Source of the DNA: an uncultured Blautia sp.
GTDB taxonomy: Bacteria > Bacillota > Clostridia > Lachnospirales > Lachnospiraceae
Reading direction: 5' to 3'
DNA length: 34,605 nucleotides
Assembly (NCBI GenBank): GCA_900539525.1
Contig: UQCM01000026.1
Span: 1-34,605, forward strand
The position numbers and the translations under genes were made by a program. Below, piece by piece: positions 1 to 7,517 of this stretch (positions are counted from its first letter, which is position 1; each line of letters starts with the position of its first letter). Under the pieces are notes generated by a model that was given only the letters and a program-made list of their open reading frames with translations, made no database searches and was not told the DNA's origin.

Positions 1-19
1 AATTGACGGGGCTAATGTT

Positions 20-880
20 TCACTTATTTTGGGACATTTTCAAAAATGCTTGACACCAGAAACTTTCCGGCCGGATCAGATAATCGTTGATCTCCGCGCC
101 GAGAAACAACAGCCACATACAGGTATACAGCCACAGCATAATCATAACAACTGTCGTAAGGCTTCCATAAACAGCTGACATCCCGTTCGCATAAGTAAGA
201 TAAATGGAAAATCCATAAGAAAATACAGACCAGGAAACTGCAGAAGCTGCAGCGCCAGGTATTTGTGTAAAAAAATGCCGGTGTCCGTTTGGAAGCATTG
301 TATACATTGCCGCGAAAAGTAACGTCAGCATAACGAGCGTGCCTACCGTGCGAACACTAATGATCAGGTCAGATACATTCCTGAAGATCGGTACACGCCG
401 TATAAGAATCCCGTGGATCTGATTGCCAAATACTAAAAGTCCCAGTGTCAGCACAAGAGCTACCAGCATAACAAGAATATAGAAAGAGGAACGCATCCTC
501 ATCAATACATAATTCCGTGTTTCCTCAATGCCATAAATAGAATTCAGACCCTTCGTGATGGCGAGAACCGCTCTTCCACATGCCCAGATCGCTGCAATCG
601 CAGTTCCGGATAAAAGTGCTGTCGATGTATTGAACACCGAATGTACCGTATCGGCTACCATTCCTTTCAGACTTTCCGGCACAGCCCCCATCAGCATTTC
701 CATCATATCCTCCGGTGTCAGCGGTGTGTACTGTAAAAGCGTCAGAAGAAGCATGACAAACGGGATAAAACCCATGATAATAAAGAAAGCAGACTGGGCA
801 GCATAGGCATCCACCCGATTTCTTTTCATTTTCGTCATAAACATCCGCACAAAAATGACTGCTTGAATGATTCTTTTCAT
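20..880 (-). CDS. YihY/BrkB-family inner membrane protein
   Basis: This is a polytopic membrane protein of about 286 residues in the YihY/BrkB (UPF0761, 'virulence factor BrkB') family. The transport role of the family is not settled. Visible features are a basic N-terminus, the family-typical segment AYAAQSAFFIIMGFIPF, a WACGRA segment, about six hydrophobic helices, and the C-terminal signature YGSLTTVVMIMLWLY followed by LGAEIND. I start it at the ATG at 880 rather than in-frame at 964. An AGGAA lies about 9 nt upstream of 880, and a good promoter at 936-964 overlaps the longer start, so the longer form could not be translated from that transcript. It lies 95 bp downstream of the SpoIID-like gene and appears to have its own promoter. 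Confidence 0.88.
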   Translation of the reverse strand: MKRIIQAVIFVRMFMTKMKRNRVDAYAAQSAFFIIMGFIPFVMLLLTLLQYTPLTPEDMMEMLMGAVPESLKGMVADTVHSVFNTSTALLSGTAIAAIWACGRAVLAITKGLNSIYGIEETRNYVLMRMRSSFYILVMLVALVLTLGLLVFGNQIHGILIRRVPIFRNVSDLIISVRTVGTLVMLTLLFAAMYTMLPNGHRHFFTQIPGAAASAVSWSVFSYGFSIYLTYANGMSAVYGSLTTVVMIMLWLYTCMWLLFLGAEINDYLIRPESFWCQAFLKMSQNK

Positions 881-935
881 TTTACCTGATTCCTTCTCTT
901 TTCCTTCTTCTGTATAAAGACAGAAACTAACGAAC

Positions 936-964
936 ATCATAGCATGTTTTACCTTTTCCTGCAA
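936..964 (-). promoter_or_regulatory. Promoter for the YihY/BrkB gene
   Basis: Read on the minus strand, TTGCAG (959-964) and TATGAT (936-941) are separated by 17 bp, a good housekeeping sigma promoter. It lies about 55 bp upstream of the chosen ATG at 880. It is a consensus match only. Confidence 0.6.
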
Positions 965-975
965 CTATTCCCCGG

Positions 976-2328
976 TCAATAATAGAACCTTAAAATATCT
1001 GTGCAGTTCATCCCCGCATCCGCCATATGTCTTGCCCCGTTCTGGCTCATGCCCTTTCCGTGTCCGTATCCTCCTCCTGTCAGCGTATAGCCCTTTAAGA
1101 TCTTTCCTTCATATTCTCCTGTCAGGTAAAAGAAAGCGCTGGGAAGCATTCCGATATCAGGTGCTGTACTTCCATCCTGAAGCGTTACAGGTGCATTCTG
1201 TGTCTGGAGAAGCTTCCTGATTGCGTACTCCCCTTCAACGCAAACACTTTCCCCCTCTCCTTCGATTCTCAGCGTCCTGATCACACCACTTTCCTCTCTG
1301 GATTCCACATACATTCCTGTTACTGCACCAAAGTCCTCCTTAAGGCCGGACTGTACCAGTCTTGTCAGTTCCTCCAGAGAATAATAGGTCTTCCATCGAT
1401 ACCAGGGTTCCTCTTTCTCATATGCTTTCTCATCCTTTCCGGACATAAGAGAGCAGAAAACCGCCTCGTCAGACAAGTTCTCCGACAAATCAAGTCCACA
1501 GGATGTAGAGAAATAAAGCGCATCAATTAGATTTCCTCCCTTCATAAGTACTTTTCCCTTTGTCTCCTGCACAGCCTGATCTGTCCGCTCATTTCTGGCA
1601 ATATTGTTATATACCTGGTATGACACACTGTCATTCAGGTCAGCACCCTTATCTTTTTCTCTGTTTTCCTGAAGCTGCTTCATTGCATAAGTTCTCGCAC
1701 AGATTGCCTGGGCCTTCAATGCTTCCATGGGATATCCAGCAGGCATTTCACTTGGCACTACCGAACACAAATAGGTTTCCAGAGGAAGCTCATTGATTAC
1801 CAGCAGTCCCTCCTTTCTTTTTTCTATCATAAATTTTCCTGCATATACAGGTGCTTTCTGTCCCCGCTTCAGATCTGGCAGTGTAAAGGTTCCTGTCGCT
1901 TCCCGAGGTGTAAGTGTCACCGTTCCGTAAGAAAGCCATGGGTCATCCATGGTGAACCAGACCGGTTCCGATGCCTTATGTTCTTCCCGGACATCTCCGT
2001 AACTTACGGTATAATCGGTACTGCATCTGAGTGTCAGCCTGTCGTGATATTCTCCTTCATAATTATCCGCACAGATCAGCACCCTCACATTCGGATCTCC
2101 TCCCGGAATCACTACCTGTACATCCCCTGTCTGCTGCTGTTCCTCTTTCTCTTTCTGTTCCTCAATTTTTCCCTTCTTTTTCTCCGTTTCTGTTCCATTC
2201 GATGCTGTTTTAAGGATCAGTAATTCCCCATCTCTGTTTATTGTCCTTTTTCTGCCGGCAATCCAGATCATTCCTATGATTACACATATGCTAAGAATCA
2301 TTAACTGTCTCTGTACGTTCCGATTCAC
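976..2328 (-). CDS. SpoIID/LytB domain protein
   Basis: This is a SpoIID/LytB-domain protein of about 450 residues. SpoIID is a lytic transglycosylase that trims peptidoglycan during forespore engulfment. Other members act in vegetative wall remodelling. An N-terminal membrane anchor (MILSICVIIGMIWIAG) is followed by a Lys/Glu/Gln-rich linker. The SpoIID domain is clear from INELPLETYLCSVVPSEMP with the catalytic-type Glu, AICARTYA, a SCGLDLSENL segment, and the C-terminal GHGKGMSQNGA and ILRFYY motifs. I choose the GTG at 2328, because AGGAG sits 8 nt upstream. The longer in-frame start at 2502 would run into galM and has no comparable site. The charged linker and extra central region make it longer than classic SpoIID, so it may be a paralogue rather than the sporulation protein itself. 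Confidence 0.88.
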   Translation of the reverse strand: MNRNVQRQLMILSICVIIGMIWIAGRKRTINRDGELLILKTASNGTETEKKKGKIEEQKEKEEQQQTGDVQVVIPGGDPNVRVLICADNYEGEYHDRLTLRCSTDYTVSYGDVREEHKASEPVWFTMDDPWLSYGTVTLTPREATGTFTLPDLKRGQKAPVYAGKFMIEKRKEGLLVINELPLETYLCSVVPSEMPAGYPMEALKAQAICARTYAMKQLQENREKDKGADLNDSVSYQVYNNIARNERTDQAVQETKGKVLMKGGNLIDALYFSTSCGLDLSENLSDEAVFCSLMSGKDEKAYEKEEPWYRWKTYYSLEELTRLVQSGLKEDFGAVTGMYVESREESGVIRTLRIEGEGESVCVEGEYAIRKLLQTQNAPVTLQDGSTAPDIGMLPSAFFYLTGEYEGKILKGYTLTGGGYGHGKGMSQNGARHMADAGMNCTDILRFYY

Positions 2329-2390
2329 ACAATTTCTCCTGTTCTGCTCTGTCCTATTGAAAGTATATCGCAGCAAAAGGAATTCATTCA

Positions 2391-2437
2391 TAAAAACTGC
2401 CATGAACATGCGATTTTCCTTCGCATGTTCATGACAG
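2391..2437 (-). terminator. Intrinsic terminator after galM
   Basis: A very stable inverted repeat has arms CATGAACATGCGA (2401-2413) and TCGCATGTTCATG (2421-2433). The stem is extended by CTG/CAG outside with one G-U wobble on the minus strand. On that strand it is followed by GTTTTTA. It lies 28 bp past the galM stop, so it should end galM transcription before the SpoIID gene. Confidence 0.85.
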
Positions 2438-2464
2438 CTCCATTCAATCAATATACCGGTAATG

Positions 2465-3517
2465 CTACCTTGTACTGAATTTGTATATTGTCGTTGTATC
2501 ATAAGGCTCTCCTGCTTTTAATACCGATGACGGGAAATTCTCATGATGATTTGCATCCGGGTAATACTGAGTTTCCAGGCAGAAACCATAGCGTGGATGA
2601 TAAACAGCACCTCCTTTTCCAACACTTCCCCTGTCGATAAAATTGCCGGTGTAAAACTGCACACCAACGCAGTCCGTAAATACTTCCATCACACGACCGC
2701 TCTTTTCCTCATATGCTTCCGCGATCTTGCGTATCTTTCCGTCCTGCTGTTTCAGTACGTAGTTATGGTCATATCCGCCTGCATACACCAGCTGATCGTA
2801 ATCAGCATCAATATCTCTTCCGATCTTTTTTGGTGTATTAAAATCCATTGGAGAATCTTTAATACTTCTGATCACACCGGTAGGGATGCTGGTCCTGTCA
2901 GTTTCTGTGATCGCATCCGAGTCGATCCACATCACCTGTTCGTGTATATCTCCACTGGCATGTCCGCCAAGATTGAAATAGCTGTGATTTGTCAGGTTTG
3001 CAATCGTATCTTTATCCGATTTTCCTGTATAATGAATCTTAACTTCATTATCATCTGTCAGTGTATATGTCACTGTAATATCAAAATTCCCCGGAAATCC
3101 CTGCTCACCATCCCTGCTATGATGTGTAAAGCTGGCAGACAGTTCATCCTTTGCCACTTCCATATCCCACAGCATAGAATGATATCCATGAAATCCACTG
3201 TGCAGATTGTTTCCATTCTCATTGTTATCCAGTATGTATTCTATTCCATCAATGGTTACCTTCGCACCACCGATGCGATTCCCGTTTCTTCCGATGGTCG
3301 CTCCCAGACATCCTTTGTGTGAAATGTAATCTGCTACATCATCATATCCCAGAACGACATCATCCAGACGTCCCTCTCTGTCCGGCACTGTCACAGCCAC
3401 CAGCGAAGCGCCATAGTTTGTAACCTCTATCCCCATACCGTTTTTATTAACCAGAGTAACAAGAAACGCTTCCTCACCCTCCATTGTTCTTCCAAAGCTG
3501 CTTACCTTACTTCCCAT
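2465..3517 (-). CDS. galM: Aldose 1-epimerase (galactose mutarotase)
   Basis: Aldose 1-epimerase interconverts the alpha and beta anomers of galactose and glucose in the cytoplasm, feeding the Leloir pathway. The 350-residue length is normal. Family landmarks are VTNYGASLVAVTVPDREG near the N-terminus, GATIGRNGNRIGGAK, NNLHSGFHGYH with the catalytic-type His, LTNHSYFNLGG with the second His, YDHNYVL, VQFYTGNF, and LETQYYPDANHHENFPS with the catalytic-type Glu region near the C-terminus. The start at 3517 has AAGGAG 7 nt upstream. No other galactose genes are adjacent. A promoter at 3793-3821 gives it a leader of about 270 nt that contains structured, repeat-like DNA. Confidence 0.95.
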   Translation of the reverse strand: MGSKVSSFGRTMEGEEAFLVTLVNKNGMGIEVTNYGASLVAVTVPDREGRLDDVVLGYDDVADYISHKGCLGATIGRNGNRIGGAKVTIDGIEYILDNNENGNNLHSGFHGYHSMLWDMEVAKDELSASFTHHSRDGEQGFPGNFDITVTYTLTDDNEVKIHYTGKSDKDTIANLTNHSYFNLGGHASGDIHEQVMWIDSDAITETDRTSIPTGVIRSIKDSPMDFNTPKKIGRDIDADYDQLVYAGGYDHNYVLKQQDGKIRKIAEAYEEKSGRVMEVFTDCVGVQFYTGNFIDRGSVGKGGAVYHPRYGFCLETQYYPDANHHENFPSSVLKAGEPYDTTTIYKFSTR

Positions 3518-3560
3518 AGAGTTTCTCCTTCTTTCGTATCCGCCAAAACATTTATACAGT

Positions 3561-3600
3561 AAGAGAGTATTCCAGGGGAATACTCTCTTTTCTCTTTTGT
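3561..3600 (+). terminator. Strong plus-strand hairpin with T tract, upstream of galM
   Basis: A perfect 13-bp inverted repeat spans 3561-3573 and 3577-3589 (core AGAGAGTATTCC / GGAATACTCTCT, 3-nt loop). It is followed on the plus strand by a T-rich run. On the minus strand there is no U tract after it, so for galM it would be a leader hairpin, not a normal terminator. It would stop antisense transcription leaving galM. Confidence 0.6.
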
Positions 3601-3633
3601 GACTCCCAAAATGCCGTTTCCTATATTTTGACT

Positions 3634-3692
3634 CCTAGCAAAGCTAGGTGGGTAACCGCAGCCATATGCGCTGCCTTCCGCTGCAAACGGCG
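3634..3692. repeat. Structured GC-rich intergenic element in the galM leader
   Basis: This GC-rich stretch carries nested small palindromes: CCTAGC-AAA-GCTAGG (3634-3648) and GCAGC...GCTGC (3658-3662 / 3670-3674), then further CCGC/GCGG complementarity. It is more GC-rich than the flanking intergenic DNA. I infer a dispersed intergenic repeat of the kind seen in Lachnospiraceae. There is no second copy in this window to prove that. It is the only notable content of the 333-bp gap between thrC and galM apart from the hairpin and promoter. Confidence 0.4.
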
Positions 3693-3792
3693 GCCTGACA
3701 TTACATACAGCGATATAAGAATCCCATAAAAGTAAATGTAGGTTCAAAATAATAGGATTGTCGAACACCCCAGGAATCTTTGCATATATATG

Positions 3793-3821
3793 ATTATACT
3801 CCAGTATCTGCACTTTGACAA
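3793..3821 (-). promoter_or_regulatory. Promoter upstream of galM
   Basis: On the minus strand TTGTCA (3816-3821) and TATAAT (3793-3798) are separated by exactly 17 bp. It is the best promoter between thrC and galM and would give a galM transcript with a leader of about 270 nt. Confidence 0.65.
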
Positions 3822-3850
3822 TCATTATTCATAAAAATTCAAGTATACCC

Positions 3851-5347
3851 CTATAAGCCCAGAAATCTCCTCACAGTTTCCTTCATCTCATCTACTTCTA
3901 CTACTGTATCGTGGAGCACCGGTGCTGTACGTATTTCTTCAATTGCTTTCGGCACAGCTACACCGGAAATCTTATTCAATTCATCAACAAGAGCAAAATC
4001 CGACATGCTGTCATACTTTTCATCGATGGCATTCATGACACTTCTCGTAAATTTATAAGGACTTGCTGTGGACGCAATGACTGTCTTTGTCTGATCATTT
4101 GTCTCTGCAACATATTTTCTGCGTACTCTGGAGGCTACTGCTGTATGAGTATCCAGCACATACCCTGTTCTGGCATACACTTCTTTGATTTCCTCCGCTG
4201 TCTCATCCTCAGAAGCATAATTTCCATAAAAATCCGCAAGCTGTGATTTCATTGATTCCGTAATCTCATATTTCCCGTTTTCATTTAAGCCGGCCATAAG
4301 ATCCCTGTTCGTCTCAGCATCTGCGCCTGCAATACGGTAAATCAGCCGTTCCAGATTGCTGGAAATCAGAATATCCATAGACGGGGACGTGGTCAGTATA
4401 AACTCACGGTTTCTGTCATAAATTCCCGTAGTAAAGAAATCATACAGTACTTTATTATCATTGGAAGCACAGATCAGTTTCCCAATCGGAGCGCCCATAT
4501 TCTTTGCATAATAAGCAGCAAGAATATTTCCAAAGTTTCCTGTCGGGACTACTACATTGAGCTTCTCTCCCTGCTCAAGCTTTCCATCCGCATACAGCTT
4601 CGCACAGGCATATACATAGTAAACAATCTGCGGTACCAGCCGCCCGATATTGATAGAGTTAGCTGATGAAAACTGAAAACCTGCACGATCCATCTCAGCC
4701 GCCAGCTCCCTGTCCCCGAAGATCTTCTTTACTCCTGTCTGGGCATCATCAAAGTTTCCTTTGATTCCTACCACAAAGGTATTATCGCCCTTCTGTGTAA
4801 CCATCTGTTTTTCCTGAATCGGACTTACACCGTTCTTCGGATAAAACACAATAATCCTGGTTCCCGGCACATCCGCAAATCCTGCCAGGGCTGCTTTTCC
4901 CGTGTCGCCGGATGTGGCTGTCAGGATGACAATCTCATTTTTCACCTGATTCTTCTTCGCTGAGGTAATCAGCAGATGAGGCAGGATAGAAAGAGCCATG
5001 TCTTTAAATGCAATGGTTGCTCCGTGGAACAGTTCCAGATAATAAGCACCATCCGCCTCCTTCAAAGGTGCGATTTCTTTTGCATCAAACTTTTCGTCAT
5101 ACGCCTTTAAAATGCAGTTTCTCAGTTCTTCCTCTGTAAAATCTGTAAGGAACAGCTTCATTACCTCGTAGGCTGTATCCTGATAGCTCATTCCTGCCAG
5201 TTCGTCCATACTCTTATCCAGGGCTGGAATCGTTTCCGGCACGAAAAGGCCGCCGTCATCTGCCAGACCTTTTAAAATCGCCTTTGACGCAGTGACCGAA
5301 ACCTCTCTGTCTCTCGTACTTCTGTATATCAAGTCCATATGTATCAT
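3851..5347 (-). CDS. thrC: Threonine synthase
   Basis: This PLP-dependent enzyme converts O-phospho-L-homoserine to L-threonine, the last step of threonine synthesis. The 498 residues match the long ThrC class. Visible motifs are YRSTRDRE at the N-terminus, ADDGGLFVPE, the PLP-lysine segment HGATIAFKDMALS, the phosphate-binding ATSGDTGKAALAG, QFSSANSINIGRLVPQ, VPTGNFGNILAAYYAK and DTHTAVA. Two starts 9 nt apart are possible. The ATG at 5347 has AAGGA 5 nt upstream. The ATG at 5338 has AGGA 8 nt upstream and gives an N-terminus MDLIYRSTR closer to family members. It appears monocistronic, with its own promoter 120 bp upstream, and marks the left boundary of the surface-protein locus. Confidence 0.95.
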   Translation of the reverse strand: MIHMDLIYRSTRDREVSVTASKAILKGLADDGGLFVPETIPALDKSMDELAGMSYQDTAYEVMKLFLTDFTEEELRNCILKAYDEKFDAKEIAPLKEADGAYYLELFHGATIAFKDMALSILPHLLITSAKKNQVKNEIVILTATSGDTGKAALAGFADVPGTRIIVFYPKNGVSPIQEKQMVTQKGDNTFVVGIKGNFDDAQTGVKKIFGDRELAAEMDRAGFQFSSANSINIGRLVPQIVYYVYACAKLYADGKLEQGEKLNVVVPTGNFGNILAAYYAKNMGAPIGKLICASNDNKVLYDFFTTGIYDRNREFILTTSPSMDILISSNLERLIYRIAGADAETNRDLMAGLNENGKYEITESMKSQLADFYGNYASEDETAEEIKEVYARTGYVLDTHTAVASRVRRKYVAETNDQTKTVIASTASPYKFTRSVMNAIDEKYDSMSDFALVDELNKISGVAVPKAIEEIRTAPVLHDTVVEVDEMKETVRRFLGL

Positions 5348-5469
5348 CCTTTTCCTTTATTTTTGCATGTAACTGTTCTGCAAATGCACAAACCTGCTGA
5401 ATCGTTACTTTTGAGTCACAGTATTCAATGGCAGGAATCACCTGTCCTTCTTACACTCTGACTGTTCCG

Positions 5470-5498
5470 ATTATAGCATAACTTTTTTTCCAGTACAA
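5470..5498 (-). promoter_or_regulatory. Promoter for thrC
   Basis: On the minus strand TTGTAC (5493-5498) and a perfect TATAAT (5470-5475) have a 17-bp spacer. It leaves a leader of about 120 nt before thrC. I saw no clear terminator/antiterminator pair or T-box motif in that leader. Confidence 0.7.
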
Positions 5499-5525
5499 TG
5501 TTTTTCTGTTTTCAAACTCACAAAG

Positions 5526-5556
5526 GTGTTACTGTTCACTCCGTGACCAGTAACAC
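5526..5556. repeat. Intergenic palindromic repeat, copy 1
   Basis: The arms GTGTTACTG (5526-5534) and CAGTAACAC (5548-5556) enclose a second small stem TCAC/GTGA. The central 27 bp are identical to a palindrome at 24910-24936. It sits 9 bp past the sipW stop codon. It could act as a weak 3' structure for sipW mRNA, although no clear U tract follows. Confidence 0.7.
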
Positions 5557-5564
5557 AAAGGTCA

Positions 5565-6011
5565 CTATTCACACATCAGCAAATGTGCTATATATAAAAC
5601 CACCATGCCTCCTATGAGATAAAACTTTCCTTTCCCACTTATGACAAACCCAAGTACTGGAATATGAAAAAGAATTTTCCCACAGTAGTTTTCCTTTGTC
5701 GTTGTAATACCATCTGATGCATTGTTCGCATCACCCTTCGTTTCGATACCTGCCTCCGTAATCGATCGTATTCTGTGTGTTACTTTTGTATCCCCTTTTC
5801 TGAAGATGATAATATCACCTTCCTTTAAGGAGTCATAATCATATCTGGTATCTGCTGTAACTATTGAGCCTACTGGTATTCCGGGCTTCATGGATCCCGA
5901 CAGCACAGTGAAGCTTTCACATCCGATCAGCTTTCCCCCAGCCATAACAAAGCAAAGTACTGAGAACAGCCCCCAGTAAATAACATTAAAAATTATCTTT
6001 CCTGCTTTCAT
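5565..6011 (-). CDS. sipW: SipW-type signal peptidase I
   Basis: This is a membrane-bound signal peptidase of the ER/archaeal-like S26B class (SipW), about 148 residues. Known SipW enzymes remove leader peptides from TasA/CalY fibre subunits. After an N-terminal helix it has the catalytic serine motif VLSGSMKPGIPVGS. VTHRI supplies histidine where ordinary bacterial signal peptidases have lysine. KGDANNASD follows as in the family, and a C-terminal helix (VLGFVISGKGKFYLIGG onward) completes it. I choose the ATG at 6011, with GGAGG 8 nt upstream. The in-frame extension to 6071 has no such site and crosses a hairpin. It is the last gene of the locus. A 7-bp UUCG-loop hairpin just upstream may lower its transcription. 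Its likely substrates are the three TasA-like proteins at 13.4-16.1 kb. Confidence 0.93.
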   Translation of the reverse strand: MKAGKIIFNVIYWGLFSVLCFVMAGGKLIGCESFTVLSGSMKPGIPVGSIVTADTRYDYDSLKEGDIIIFRKGDTKVTHRIRSITEAGIETKGDANNASDGITTTKENYCGKILFHIPVLGFVISGKGKFYLIGGMVVLYIAHLLMCE

Positions 6012-6027
6012 AAAAATATCCTCCAGA

Positions 6028-6052
6028 CGAAAAGGCACCTCCGAAGAAGTGC
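6028..6052 (-). terminator. UUCG-loop hairpin with short U run just upstream of sipW
   Basis: On the minus strand GCACUUC-UUCG-GAGGUGC (6035-6052) forms a 7-bp stem with one G-U pair and the very stable UUCG tetraloop. It is followed by CUUUUCG. It ends about 10 nt before the sipW ribosome binding site. It looks like a partial terminator or attenuator between the Ig-like gene and sipW. Confidence 0.6.
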
Positions 6053-6105
6053 TTTCCATAATAATAAACACCCCGAAGTATGCCTTTCTTAATTATTGTC
6101 ATTTC

Positions 6106-6384
6106 TTATTCCAAATGTCCTACACCTACGTTTGCGCTGTAACCGTTTAGTTCGAAATCCACGGAATACCAGGTATAGTCTGAAAACTCATCGTAGATTT
6201 CTCTTGTATCCGTGATCTGGCAGGCAGCGATCTCTTCGCTCGTAAGATATACTCTTTTGCCGCTGTCGTATACCCAGGAGAATGTGAAATCTTCCTTCGG
6301 GAACGTATAAGTTGAGTCTACAGACTCCCTTTCACGGTTCCACCATACATCCAGTGCGTAAATCTTGTCATCTGACAGGTCCAT
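6106..6384 (-). pseudogene. C-terminal part of a frameshifted Ig-like surface protein
   Basis: This 92-codon reading frame opens at an internal ATG, but the coding-like sequence extends upstream as GDYEYEIPMDLSDDK. Removing one G from the GGG near 6408 would join it directly to the preceding Ig-like protein, giving SRTVTGDYEYEIPMDLSDDK. The sequence (DVWWNRERESV, FSWVYDSGKRVYLTSEE, DYTWYSVDFELNGYSANVGVG) looks like a beta-rich extracellular domain. I do not recognise a named family. It has no good ribosome binding site of its own. I read it as the severed C-terminus of the gene at 6398-7186. A sequencing error or a programmed shift remains possible. Confidence 0.65.
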
Positions 6385-6397
6385 CGGAATTTCATAT

Positions 6398-7186
6398 TCA
6401 TAGTCGCCCAGTCACAGTCCTGCTGAGTCCATCATAAGATACCTTGACAGTCACATTAACGTCACCGAAACCGATCAAATTAAAAACAAGTGTATCCGGC
6501 TTGCTTAAGTCATTTCTAATTTTCATAACACTCAGATTGTCAATTGACCATTCATATTTAAGCTGACTTTTCCTTATGCCTGTCGTTTCCGCTATTGCAT
6601 CCAACGGATAATTAAAATCGCCCAAATTGCTCTTATATTCCTTATAATAAACTACGCCGGCTATCCTTACAGAATCAATGGACTGCTTTTTTCCATTTGG
6701 CAGCACCCTGGATGAGATTTCTTTCTGAGGCTTCTCTGCAGGCTCAGATGTTCCTCCGCCGTTACCTTTAGCCTTTACATTCACCTTGCAGGTGAGCTTC
6801 TTCCCATTCTTAAGGACTGCTGTGATCGTCGCGGCGCCCTTCTTTTTAGCGACAACCTTGCCGGTTTTAGAGACGGCAGCTACCTCGCTTTTGGAAGATT
6901 TCCATTTCCGGACTTTCCCATTTTTCACATTCAGCTTAACCGAACTACCTACAGTAAGGGTCACTTTTTTCTTATTAATTGAAGGCTTTCCAGCAGCTTC
7001 TGCCACAGACCCTTCCGATCCATTCAGGATATTTCCGGCAGGTGAGCAGATCACCATAGCAACAATCATAATGGCCATTGTAAATTTTACAAAATTCTTG
7101 ATCTTCTTAAATTTCCTCCTTTTGTATAGTGGCTCATGTATTCCTATATACATAGCCAGTGCATGGCTGTTCATGAGCCTGCACAT
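6398..7186 (-). CDS. Secreted bacterial Ig-like (BIg2-type) protein, truncated by frameshift
   Basis: This 262-residue exported protein has a long basic N-region, then a hydrophobic signal or anchor helix (FTMAIMIVAMVICSPAG). The domain at about residues 68-140 (KPSINKKKVTLTVGSSVKLNV, KWKSSKSEVAAVSKTGKVVA, KKKGAATITAVLKNGKKLTCKVNV) is a classic BIg2/invasin-type fold. The rest looks like a further beta-rich domain that stops abruptly at TVTGRL. The start at 7186 has AAGGAG 7 nt upstream. The frame appears broken at a GGG near 6408: a one-base deletion would restore about 100 further codons. It sits between the 1970-aa protein and sipW and is distantly like the 364-aa protein at the other end of the locus, so it is probably a matrix or wall-associated partner. 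Confidence 0.8.
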   Translation of the reverse strand: MCRLMNSHALAMYIGIHEPLYKRRKFKKIKNFVKFTMAIMIVAMVICSPAGNILNGSEGSVAEAAGKPSINKKKVTLTVGSSVKLNVKNGKVRKWKSSKSEVAAVSKTGKVVAKKKGAATITAVLKNGKKLTCKVNVKAKGNGGGTSEPAEKPQKEISSRVLPNGKKQSIDSVRIAGVVYYKEYKSNLGDFNYPLDAIAETTGIRKSQLKYEWSIDNLSVMKIRNDLSKPDTLVFNLIGFGDVNVTVKVSYDGLSRTVTGRL

Positions 7187-7373
7187 ATGTTTTCTCCTTC
7201 ATCTACTGTACTGACAATATTCTGTTTCGCTTACAACGTAAGCCCTCTCCTTTCTTCGATATTACATTGTCAAATATAATATGTCATACAGGTACTGTTT
7301 ACAGTGAAAAACATGAATGGGAGCCAGACCATGGACGCTATGTTGTTTAATACTGGTGCTATATTATTTTTTT

Positions 7374-7401
7374 ATTATACCATCTTTTTATATTGCATAA
7401 A
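7374..7401 (-). promoter_or_regulatory. Possible promoter for the Ig-like gene and sipW
   Basis: On the minus strand TATAAT (7374-7379) is preceded by TTTATG (7396-7401) with a 16-bp spacer, in the 331-bp gap between the 1970-aa gene and the Ig-like gene. Since a terminator precedes it, the last two genes probably need their own promoter. A second candidate, TGTAAA-16-TATTAT, lies near 7280-7310. The gap is otherwise AT-rich and holds no gene. Confidence 0.4.
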
Positions 7402-7483
7402 GCGCTATTATGCGAAAAACAATACGTGACATGTGACGTGAAATCCGATTTAGTATGTAAGGAAGCTCAGCTGCAATGACAGA

Positions 7484-7515
7484 AGAAAAGGATGGCGGTG
7501 AATGCCATCCCTTCT
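7484..7515 (-). terminator. Intrinsic terminator after the 1970-aa gene
   Basis: GGATGGC (7490-7496) and GCCATCC (7504-7510) form a perfect stem, extended outward by AGAA/TTCT complementarity. On the minus strand it is followed by a U-rich stretch (TTTTCTTCT). It begins within a few bases of the stop codon. Confidence 0.75.
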
Positions 7516-7517
7516 GT

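Noticed and set aside
3502..3825. 107-codon open frame between thrC and galM
   Set aside because: It spans the galM promoter, a hairpin and the GC-rich repeat-like DNA. The translation (RPPFAAEGSAYGCGYPPSF) looks like a repeat read through, and there is no good ribosome binding site.
5256..5441. 61-codon frame overlapping the thrC start, a possible leader peptide
   Set aside because: It overlaps thrC by about 90 nt in another frame, has a weak start, is not rich in Thr/Ile codons, and has no attenuator structure. A small leader cannot be ruled out.
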